This document shows, piece after piece, positions 8,303 to 14,921 of a stretch of 17,043 nt of DNA (the stretch's first letter is position 1; each line of letters begins with the position of its first letter). The notes below the pieces were generated by a model. The model saw only the letters and a list, made by a program, of their open reading frames with translations, did not search any database and was not told the DNA's origin. This DNA comes from Clostridia bacterium (GTDB lineage Bacteria; Bacillota; Clostridia; TANB77; CAG-508), in NCBI GenBank assembly GCA_022790685.1, contig JAAVXQ010000010.1:1-17043 (forward strand), in the 5' to 3' direction. The position numbers and the translations under genes were made by a program.

Positions 8303-9647
8303 TTACATTTCCATTCCACTGTATTTCTTATCTAAATTGGCAAACTTTGTGTAACTTCCCATCCAAGCAAGATCTACTGTACCTGTTGAACCTCCTCTGT
8401 GTTTAGCTAAAATAACTTCTGCAATATTTTTCTTTTCTGAATCTTCATTATAGTAATCATCTCTATATAAAAACATTACTATATCAGCATCTTGTTCTAT
8501 GGCTCCAGATTCTCTTAAATCTGAAAGCATTGGTCTTTTATCATCACGTTTCTCAGCCCCACGAGATAATTGTGAAAGTGCTATTACTGGTATATCAAGT
8601 TCTTTTGCAAGAATTTTTAAGGATCTACTTATTTCAGATATTTCTTGCTCACGGCTAGAATTTTTCTTTCCTGAGCCTTGAACTAATTGTAAATAATCTA
8701 TAACTACTAGGCCTATATTTTTTTCTAATTTAAGTTTTCTACATTTTGCTCTTACTTCCATTATAGAAATACCTGGTGTATCATCAATATATATTGGTGC
8801 TTCTGACAATCTTCCCAATGTGGATGCTAATTTCATCCAATCATCATCATCTAATTGCCCTGTTCTTACTTTATTACTATCTACCATAGCCTCACTACAC
8901 AAAATTCTGTTACCCACTTGTTCTTTAGACATTTCCAAATTGAAAATTGCTACTGGAAGATTACTCATGATTGCTGCATTTGTTGCAATATTTATAGCAA
9001 ATGCAGATTTTCCCATAGCTGGTCTTGCTGCTATTATTATTAAATCAGAATTATGAAGTCCTGCTGTTTTATAATCTAAATCAATAAAACCAGTAGATAT
9101 TCCTGATAATTTTCCTTTTTGGTTATATAGCTTTTCAAGTTCTGCAAAAGATTCTACTAATACATCTTTTATTGGAGTATATCCTTTTGTATTTTTTTTC
9201 TGTGCTAAATCAAATATATTCTTTTCAGCCATATCCATTATAGTATCTACATTCTCTGTTTCATTATATCCTAAAGCCACAAGTTCATTTGCAGAATTAA
9301 TAAGACGTCTTAGCATAGCCTTCTCGTCTACTATTTTGATATATTTTTCAACATTTGCTGTGGTTGGTACTCTTTCAGGAAGTTCTGCTAAATATTCTAA
9401 CCCACCTATTCTTTCTAAATTACCATTTTCAACAAGTTCTGATTTTACTGTAATTATATCAATAGGTTCACTTTTAGAATACAGATTAACTATTGCTTTA
9501 AAAATAGCTTTATTATCTTCTCTATAAAAAGCATCTTCTTTTAGAACTTCTATTGCGCTTATAACAGCGTCTCTATCTGTAAGCATACTTCCGAAGTATT
9601 GCTTGCTCAGCTTCTATATCATGTGGTGGTACTTTTCCTATATCCAT
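8303..9647 (-). CDS. dnaB: Replicative DNA helicase (DnaB type), requires a +1 frameshift at CGG
   Basis: Hexameric helicase that unwinds DNA at the replication fork; essential. From ATG 9647 the first 18 codons read MDIGKVPPHDIEAEQAIL, the classic N-terminal start. An in-frame CGG (codon 19) then leads to a TAG at codon 25. Skipping base 9593 gives Gly-Ser-Met-Leu and the rest of the protein, restoring the family signature EAEQAxLGSxL and a total of about 447 residues (normal). Further motifs are the N-terminal domain, Walker A ARPAMGKS (about 207-214), Walker B LVVIDYLQL (about 313-321), LSQLSRG and the C-terminal HRGGSTG. CGT arginine codons are used in SRG and EKR. Initiation at the internal ATG 9586 would lose only 20 residues. 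rplI lies upstream and tilS one base after the stop, suggesting one transcript. Confidence 0.95.
9590..9593 (-). promoter_or_regulatory. CGGA +1 frameshift site in dnaB
   Basis: Zero frame: ATA CTT CGG AAG TAT GCT TAC AGA TAG. Productive frame: ATA CTT (C) GGA AGT ATG CTT, giving I-L-G-S-M-L. CGG lies in the middle of a perfect 6-bp inverted repeat (ATACTT-CGG-AAGTAT). The 12-base core TTCGGA-R-R-TATG is shared with the nrdD site. Confidence 0.78.
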
Positions 9648-9717
9648 ATTCTTTTACATCCCTTACATATTATATTTATTACATAATTTATATAACTTAT
9701 CTTTTGTATAAATATAT

Positions 9718-10170
9718 CTAATTATTTTCTGGAACTACCATTACTGATATACTTGCTGTTACACCTTCATTTAATTTAATATCTACTTTTGTTACTCCAG
9801 CTACTTTAATGGTTTCTGCTAACATAACTTTCTTTTTATCTACATCAATTTTATATTCACTTTTTAAAGCTTCAGCAATTTCCTTTGATGTTACACCACC
9901 AAATAATTTTCCATTTTCACCAGCTTTGACTTTTAGCTTTAATGTTATTTTTTTCATTTTTTCAGCTATTTCTTTTGCTTCTTTTAAATCTTCTCCTTTT
10001 TTATATGCAATTGATTCATTTTTAGCTTTTAAATTGCTCATATTTGCATTATCCGCAGGCACTGCTAAATTTTTAGGAAATAAAAAATTTCTTGCATAAC
10101 CATCAGCAGCATTAATTACTTGGTCCTTTTTTCCCACACCTTTTATATCTTGCTTTAAAATAACTTTCAT
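9718..10170 (-). CDS. rplI: Large ribosomal subunit protein bL9
   Basis: Binds 23S rRNA through its N-terminal domain and extends from the ribosome near the L1 stalk; linked to translation fidelity and frame maintenance. It is 150 residues, the normal length. The N-terminal signature is intact: MKVILKQDIKGVGKKDQV, then DGYARNFLFPKNLAVPA. A central Lys/Glu-rich connecting helix (about 45-80) leads to the C-terminal domain beginning LKVKAGENGKLFGGVTSKEIA. ATG has AGGAGAG six bases upstream. It is followed by dnaB (70-base gap), the usual Firmicutes order, though gdpP, normally adjacent upstream, is separated here by two inserted genes. Because loss of L9 is known to raise frameshifting and hopping in E. 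coli, its presence beside CGG-shifted genes is worth noting, but the protein looks ordinary. Confidence 0.98.
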   Translation of the reverse strand: MKVILKQDIKGVGKKDQVINAADGYARNFLFPKNLAVPADNANMSNLKAKNESIAYKKGEDLKEAKEIAEKMKKITLKLKVKAGENGKLFGGVTSKEIAEALKSEYKIDVDKKKVMLAETIKVAGVTKVDIKLNEGVTASISVMVVPENN

Positions 10171-10210
10171 AAATATCTCTCCTATCTTTTACTATTTATA
10201 AATTTGCTTT

Positions 10211-10239
10211 ATTTTATAACATTTTTAGCTTTTTTTCAA
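10211..10239 (-). promoter_or_regulatory. Promoter of rplI-dnaB-tilS
   Basis: Minus strand TTGAAA (10234-10239), 17-base spacer, TAAAAT (10211-10216), about 40 bases upstream of the rplI start. No other clear promoter was seen before dnaB or tilS. Confidence 0.6.
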
Positions 10240-10283
10240 GTATAAATACTTTCTTATTATAATAAGTATACTATAAAATAAAA

Positions 10284-10315
10284 AATAGAGGCTACATTTA
10301 ATTGTAGTCCCTATT
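10284..10315 (-). terminator. Terminator after the small membrane protein gene
   Basis: Hairpin of 13 base pairs with one mismatch and one wobble (arms AATAG...CTACA and its complement), followed on the minus strand by a T-rich run. It separates the protease pair from rplI. Confidence 0.75.
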
Positions 10316-10386
10316 ATCTAAATAGCGTTTTATTTTCAGTCTACTATTTGTGGTTCACTTCATAATAACAAATGTGCTTTTTTATT

Positions 10387-10812
10387 TTATTCTATTTTGA
10401 AATTAGCCGAAATGTTTTCATACTCATTATTAACATATACATGTTTTATAATTCTATATTCTCCATTTTCAAGCATCCCATAATATTTTGACCAATCCAC
10501 ATATACTTCCATTTCACCAGTCTTTGGCATCCCAATACCTTGTTCTGTAAACATATAATTATCTGCTCTTATCTCGCATTTTTTCCAAATATCACCATCT
10601 TTTTTCTCTATTTGATACCAAGTATTATATATATATGGTACTTTATTGCCATCTGTAATAATAATTACAGCACTGCTATTAGTTACTGTTCCTTCTTTTA
10701 TTCTCATCTGTACATTATCTATTGTTTGCTCATATTTTACATTGTTTTTTAATAATATCATCATAATTACTAATATTATTAAAAAAATAATTACATATAT
10801 ACTTTTTTTCAT
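10387..10812 (-). CDS. Small membrane-anchored protein with an Ig-like beta domain
   Basis: 141 residues. An N-terminal KK plus a long hydrophobic stretch (5-22) acts as a signal anchor, and an extracellular domain of about 115 residues is predicted to be beta-rich. The pattern VDWSKYYGMLENGEYRIIK (109-127) resembles the W-x3-Y-G-x-L-x2-G-x-Y-R-x2-K motif of small bacterial Ig-like domains found in Firmicutes lipoproteins, but there is no lipobox Cys here. The family assignment is tentative and no enzymatic function is visible. It begins 17 bases after the stop of the secreted protease and shares its transcript, so it may bind, inhibit or tether the protease at the cell surface. That role is a guess from position only. 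Confidence 0.75.
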   Translation of the reverse strand: MKKSIYVIIFLIILVIMMILLKNNVKYEQTIDNVQMRIKEGTVTNSSAVIIITDGNKVPYIYNTWYQIEKKDGDIWKKCEIRADNYMFTEQGIGMPKTGEMEVYVDWSKYYGMLENGEYRIIKHVYVNNEYENISANFKIE

Positions 10813-10829
10813 AAATTATTTAATCCTTT

Positions 10830-11711
10830 TTATTTCATCTTTTCTACAAATGTGTTAAAACGATTTCTAGTTATATTACTACAAATATTTGCTGGTCGTC
10901 CATCATAGGCTCCTTCTGCTATATGAATTCCTATTACATATCCTCCTTTATCGTATACTGGTGAACCACTCTGACCGCCTGTAGTATCTACTTCATACGC
11001 TAAAAAAATATCACTAGCACCTATTACATCTCCATATCCCGTATATTGTCGTATTCCCTTTTCAGTAGGATAACCAGTAACTCTTACTTTTTCTCCATTT
11101 GCAAAATAAGAATAATCATCTGAAAATGCTATTCCTGACCATCCGCAAGCATCTCCTATATTTCCACTTAATGTTAATAGTGCCCAGTCTTCATTACTGT
11201 TAGCATAGTCTATATATGTTTGATTTAGCAAAATATCTAATACATTTACATATCCAAAAAGACTTTCTTTCTCTTTTCTACCTGGCCATACTTTCACACT
11301 TTCTGGTGCTCCTTTATCTGGACTATATACACAATGTCCAGCTGTTATTGCCAAGTTTTTATATATCATTACTGCTGTTCCATAAGTCACACTACCATCT
11401 GAAAATTTAGTTTCTATATAACATATCGTTGAAAATGGATGAACATTTGTATTTCCTATTTCTGATCTGTCATCTCCACCAATAATCATTCTTGAGTCAT
11501 TTCTGACCGCTTCTGGTATATATGGTTCTGTCCTATTATTTTGTACCATTCTTTCACTTGTTTTTACATAAATTTCTTTAGTTATTTCTTTTGTTTCTAA
11601 ATTTATATTTACCAATTCTTCATTTTCTTTTATTACAGCTATTACATTAGAAACATAGAATATATTGAAACTTATTGTCATAACCAAAAATATGCATAAT
11701 ATTTTTTTTAT
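10830..11711 (-). CDS. Secreted V8/glutamyl-endopeptidase-like serine protease, probable ATA start
   Basis: Trypsin-fold serine protease (S1B-like). Residues are numbered from TTG 11687. The catalytic triad is His118 in ITAGHCVY, Asp167 in NEDWALLTL and Ser240 in TTGGQSGSPVYD. The mature part likely begins near IIGGDDRSEIGNTNVHPFS (68-86), which resembles the start of Bacillus glutamyl endopeptidases; residues about 20-67 would be a propeptide. The only ATG or TTG starts (11681, 11687) have no SD and lack a charged signal-peptide head. AAAGGAGG at 11719-11726 is seven bases before an in-frame ATA at 11711, from which the protein reads (M)KKILCIFLVMTISFNIF, a textbook signal peptide ending near NVIA. 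I therefore place the start at ATA (293 residues); ATT at 11714 is the alternative. Protease function is secure; specificity for Glu is not shown. Confidence 0.9.
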   Translation of the reverse strand: MKKILCIFLVMTISFNIFYVSNVIAVIKENEELVNINLETKEITKEIYVKTSERMVQNNRTEPYIPEAVRNDSRMIIGGDDRSEIGNTNVHPFSTICYIETKFSDGSVTYGTAVMIYKNLAITAGHCVYSPDKGAPESVKVWPGRKEKESLFGYVNVLDILLNQTYIDYANSNEDWALLTLSGNIGDACGWSGIAFSDDYSYFANGEKVRVTGYPTEKGIRQYTGYGDVIGASDIFLAYEVDTTGGQSGSPVYDKGGYVIGIHIAEGAYDGRPANICSNITRNRFNTFVEKMK

Positions 11712-11762
11712 AATATTTCCTCCTTTATAATTTATATATTTCCTTAATGGAACCTCTATTTA

Positions 11763-11791
11763 TTTATATCATTATATTTCTTATTAATCAA
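11763..11791 (-). promoter_or_regulatory. Promoter of the protease gene
   Basis: Minus strand TTGATT (11786-11791), 17-base spacer, TATAAA (11763-11768) preceded by TG. The predicted leader of about 45 bases contains the strong AAAGGAGG ribosome binding site. Confidence 0.55.
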
Positions 11792-11837
11792 TATTATTCA
11801 AAATCACTTTTCGCCACTTTTAATTTACATAAGAATA

Positions 11838-11884
11838 GAATATACTAAAAACCCTAGAAAATTTCTAGAGTTTTTAGTATATTC
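11838..11884 (-). terminator. gdpP terminator
   Basis: Nearly perfect 47-base palindrome with a 3-base loop at 11860-11862 and one mismatched pair. The core CTAGAAA/TTTCTAG is followed on the minus strand by GGGTTTTTAGTATA. It lies 33 bases after the gdpP stop. Confidence 0.8.
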
Positions 11885-11916
11885 TTAAAATTCAATAATC
11901 CTATTTAATTTTTACT

Positions 11917-13926
11917 TTATTCTATTTCTGATAAATATTCGTTTATTCTTATTATTAACTCTTCTTTTGCTTCTTCTAAAGTAAGACCTTCAAGCTGTGC
12001 ACCCGCTAGAGTTATATGACCTCCTCCACCAAGCTTTTCTAAAATTACTTGTACATTTATATCACCAATTGAACGTCCACTTATACAAACTTTATCTCCC
12101 ATATTTCCTATAACAAAAGATGCTGAAATATCGCTAATAGTTAGTAATTCATCTGCTGCTTTAGCACATATTAAATTAACATCTTTATCTTCTCCTTCAT
12201 ATATGGAAATACCAATTGCATTATTTATTATATCTGTTTTTCTTATTATTTCTGAAATCTTATTATAACTTTCCAAATCTGCTTGGAACCATTTTTTTAC
12301 TCTTATAATATCTACACCATATTTTCTTAAATATGCTGCTGCTTCAAAAGTTCTTACACCTGTTTTAAATGTAAAATCTTTTGTATCTACCATAATTCCA
12401 CCATATAAGCTTTCTGCTTCTAAAAGATTAAGTTCAATATCTTGTTTTGAATATTGAATAATCTCAGTAACTAATTCTGCCGCTGATGAAGCATATACTT
12501 CATGAAATGATAATATAACATTTTCAATTGCATCTGGGCTTTTTCTATGATGATCAATGATAATTTTTCTATCAGTTTTCTCTAAAAGACTTGGGAATTC
12601 AACATATGAAGTTTTATGTGTATCTACTATTATTAATAAAGTTTTATCTTTTATTAATTCTTCAGCTTCTTCCTCAGTAATAATAACATTTTTATATTCA
12701 TCTTGCTCTTTTAAAATCTCTATAAATTTTCCTAAAGATTTTCCTTGTGGTTCTGAGGCAATATAGCATGATTTCCCTAAGGTTTTAGATAATCTGTATA
12801 ATCCTAAAGCTGAACCAAAAGCATCTATATCAATATTGCTGTGTCCCATTATTACTACATTATCTGATTCATCTATTATTCTAGATATTGATTGTGATAT
12901 AGTTCTAGCTTTTACTTTTGTTCTTTTTTCAACTTCTAAAGATTTTCCTCCATAGAATTTATATTTTCCTTCTTTTCTAACAACTGCCTGATCTCCGCCT
13001 CTACCTAAAACTATATCCATTCCTGTCATTGCATTTTTATATTTTTCATAATTATTTGCACCTTCATTAGTTATTGCCATACTAAGAGTTATTTGTACAT
13101 TAGAATCTGTTTCAATTGTTTTTACTTTATCTAAAATATTAAATTTTTCTTTTTCAAATTCACTTAAATATTGTTGTTCAAATACAAAAACAAAACTATC
13201 TCTTTCTGTTTTTATTATAAGTCCACCAGTCTTATTTATCCAATTTATTATCTCTTTTTCAATGTTTGCTAAAAGTTTAATTTTTTCTTCTGGAAGAGCT
13301 CTTTGAATAATATCTTCATAATTATCTATAGAAGCTACTCCTATACAAGTTCTTGCATTTGTATAAGTATCAAATAAATCATTGTATTTTGTTTCATCTA
13401 TAAAATATAAGGTTAAAATATATTCTTTTTGAGTTCTTTTGTCTCTTTTTTTGCTTTTTGCAACTCCACCTTTTATTTTATAAACTTTTTTATCTATGTT
13501 AAACTGTTTTATTATTTCTTTATTTTCATTTCCTTTTTCAATATCTAATTTTATCTCTTTTACAAGTGGTGTAAGGTAATTTCTTATTTCAACATTTTGG
13601 AATTCTTCCATAAATTTTTTACTTTTCCATATAATGTTCCCATCTGTTTCTATTAATACAAGTGGAATTGGTGAGTTAATTAGATTGTTTTTTGTAGCCG
13701 TATTAACATCTGATGTAACTTCTTGTATGTGACTTACTATTTCATCTTTTTTCTTGCTACTATTCCAAAAAGAATATATTATTATTCCACCATACATAAA
13801 TATTGATGGAATAACCCATCTTAAATCATATGTACATAAGGCAACAAAAAGTATTCCTATTATTATTATATATATTTGTGCTTTTGAGGTTAACTTTTCT
13901 ATTAACTTTTCACTTTGATTTGGCAT
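11917..13926 (-). CDS. gdpP: Cyclic-di-AMP phosphodiesterase GdpP (DHH-DHHA1 type)
   Basis: Membrane protein that hydrolyses c-di-AMP and so controls potassium and cell-wall homeostasis. It is 669 residues, the normal length. Order of parts: two membrane segments (about 17-31 and 36-54), a PAS-like domain (about 80-180), a degenerate GGDEF domain (about 185-320, with LGRGGDQAVV), then the DHH phosphoesterase with metal-binding motifs GHSNIDID (His362, Asp366, Asp368), VDTH (Asp435) and DHHR (458-461), and the DHHA1 domain with GGGGHITLAGAQL near the end. ATG 13926 has AGGAG five bases upstream and a consensus promoter. In Bacillus-type genomes it directly precedes rplI and dnaB; here a protease gene pair intervenes. 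It has no in-frame CGG and the frame is intact throughout. Confidence 0.97.
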   Translation of the reverse strand: MPNQSEKLIEKLTSKAQIYIIIIGILFVALCTYDLRWVIPSIFMYGGIIIYSFWNSSKKKDEIVSHIQEVTSDVNTATKNNLINSPIPLVLIETDGNIIWKSKKFMEEFQNVEIRNYLTPLVKEIKLDIEKGNENKEIIKQFNIDKKVYKIKGGVAKSKKRDKRTQKEYILTLYFIDETKYNDLFDTYTNARTCIGVASIDNYEDIIQRALPEEKIKLLANIEKEIINWINKTGGLIIKTERDSFVFVFEQQYLSEFEKEKFNILDKVKTIETDSNVQITLSMAITNEGANNYEKYKNAMTGMDIVLGRGGDQAVVRKEGKYKFYGGKSLEVEKRTKVKARTISQSISRIIDESDNVVIMGHSNIDIDAFGSALGLYRLSKTLGKSCYIASEPQGKSLGKFIEILKEQDEYKNVIITEEEAEELIKDKTLLIIVDTHKTSYVEFPSLLEKTDRKIIIDHHRKSPDAIENVILSFHEVYASSAAELVTEIIQYSKQDIELNLLEAESLYGGIMVDTKDFTFKTGVRTFEAAAYLRKYGVDIIRVKKWFQADLESYNKISEIIRKTDIINNAIGISIYEGEDKDVNLICAKAADELLTISDISASFVIGNMGDKVCISGRSIGDINVQVILEKLGGGGHITLAGAQLEGLTLEEAKEELIIRINEYLSEIE

Positions 13927-13959
13927 AAAAACTCCTATTTTATATATACTTATCGATTT

Positions 13960-13988
13960 ATTATACTACATTTTCCATATTATGTCAA
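13960..13988 (-). promoter_or_regulatory. Promoter of gdpP
   Basis: Perfect consensus on the minus strand: TTGACA (13983-13988), 17-base spacer, TATAAT (13960-13965), about 35 bases upstream of the start codon. Confidence 0.85.
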
Positions 13989-14094
13989 ATTGACTATTAT
14001 ACTCTATAATACTTTTTATACTTTTATTTTTATATTTTTTACTATATTTATTAAAGCTATTCAATATTTTCTTTTTTATAACTATACTAAAGCA

Positions 14095-14133
14095 AAAAAT
14101 CAAAAGCCTTATACCTTAAAGCCTTTGATTTTT
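14095..14133 (-). terminator. Terminator after the BIG2 protein gene
   Basis: Arms AAAAATCAAAGGCTT and AAGGCTTTTGATTTTT on the minus strand pair over 15 positions with two wobbles; the T-run is the 3' arm itself. It lies just after the gene stop at 14139. Confidence 0.8.
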
Positions 14134-14138
14134 AATTC

Positions 14139-14780
14139 TTATTTTATAGTTAAATTTACGCTATCTTCTTTTCCTGTATATGAATCTATAACAGTTATTT
14201 TTACTTTTCCCTTTGAAATTCCTTTAACAATTCCATTTACTGTAACAGTTGCAACTTCTTCATTGCTTGATTTATATGATACAGTTTCAATACTTGCTCC
14301 AGATGGCGTTGTAGCAAGTTCCATTTGTAATTCATTACCTACCTTTATGCTTTTGCTCTCTGCTGTTAAAGTCATATTTTTTATAGGAGTTATAACTTGA
14401 ATTTCTGCACTATCAGCTATATCTCCTTTTTTAACAGTTATTATTGCTCTTCCATTTTTTACAGCAACTGCTTTTCCATCTTTTATTTTTACTATATCTT
14501 CATCAGAAGATGCATATTCTACACCTTCTGTCACAGCTTCTCCATCTACTTTTACAAATATTTCAGTTTCTTCCTTATCTTTTGAGGATATATATTCTTT
14601 ATCTAAGGAAACTTCTATAGTTTGCGTAAGTTTTTCGCCTTGTGCCTCATCTCCTATTTTCACTAATGCAATACTTCCAATATGACCTTTATTTAATACT
14701 AAATATAATGCTATTAATGCTACTACTATAAATGATATTATTGAAATTAATAAAAAATCTTTTTCTTTCTTTTTTGCCAT
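14139..14780 (-). CDS. Membrane-anchored protein with two BIG2-type Ig-like domains
   Basis: 213 residues. A Lys-rich cytoplasmic head (MAKKKEKD), one membrane helix (about 9-29) and an extracellular part with two repeats of the bacterial Ig-like group 2 pattern. The first ends in a segment with YASSDEDIVKIKDGKAVAVKNGRAIITVKKG (described by positions about 89-119). The second (about 132-213) has SYKSSNEEVATV, VNGIVKGISKGKVKITV. These domains are structural or adhesive modules with no catalytic residues. No sorting signal is present, so it stays anchored by the N-terminal helix. It has its own promoter and terminator. It lies between gdpP and the MucBP surface protein, in a cell-surface segment of the window. 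The specific role is unknown. Confidence 0.85.
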   Translation of the reverse strand: MAKKKEKDFLLISIISFIVVALIALYLVLNKGHIGSIALVKIGDEAQGEKLTQTIEVSLDKEYISSKDKEETEIFVKVDGEAVTEGVEYASSDEDIVKIKDGKAVAVKNGRAIITVKKGDIADSAEIQVITPIKNMTLTAESKSIKVGNELQMELATTPSGASIETVSYKSSNEEVATVTVNGIVKGISKGKVKITVIDSYTGKEDSVNLTIK

Positions 14781-14814
14781 TTTTTGTTTCTCCTTTTGTA
14801 CAATTAATGTATAT

Positions 14815-14842
14815 ATTATATCATTAGTTTATAAATTGTCAA
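14815..14842 (-). promoter_or_regulatory. Promoter of the BIG2 protein gene
   Basis: Minus strand TTGACA (14837-14842), 16-base spacer, TATAAT (14815-14820). AAAGGAG lies nine bases before the ATG at 14780. Confidence 0.8.
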
Positions 14843-14863
14843 AGAAGATATTAAAAATTATAA

Positions 14864-14899
14864 GAGCCTAAGTTATTCTTATTAAATAACTCTAGGCTC
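14864..14899 (-). terminator. Terminator after the MucBP surface protein gene
   Basis: 14-bp stem with one bulged base (arms 14864-14877 and 14885-14899) in the 58 bases after the stop codon, followed by a modest T-run on the minus strand. Confidence 0.8.
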
Positions 14900-14921
14900 C
14901 TTATTTTATAATATTTTTATA

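Noticed and set aside
9586..9600. The dnaB palindrome around CGG as a general frameshift stimulator
   Set aside because: No comparable palindrome flanks the nrdD or tilS CGG, so it cannot be the common cause.
3351..9647. Annotating nrdD, tilS and dnaB as pseudogenes or as separate split genes
   Set aside because: All three are essential or core functions, all breaks are the same +1 type at CGG, the joins are exact at conserved Gly motifs, and no other damage is seen in any of them.
13915..14400. Plus-strand open frame of 161 codons
   Set aside because: Shadow of the BIG2 gene and its promoter/terminator region; Phe/Ile/Tyr-rich with no SD or domain.
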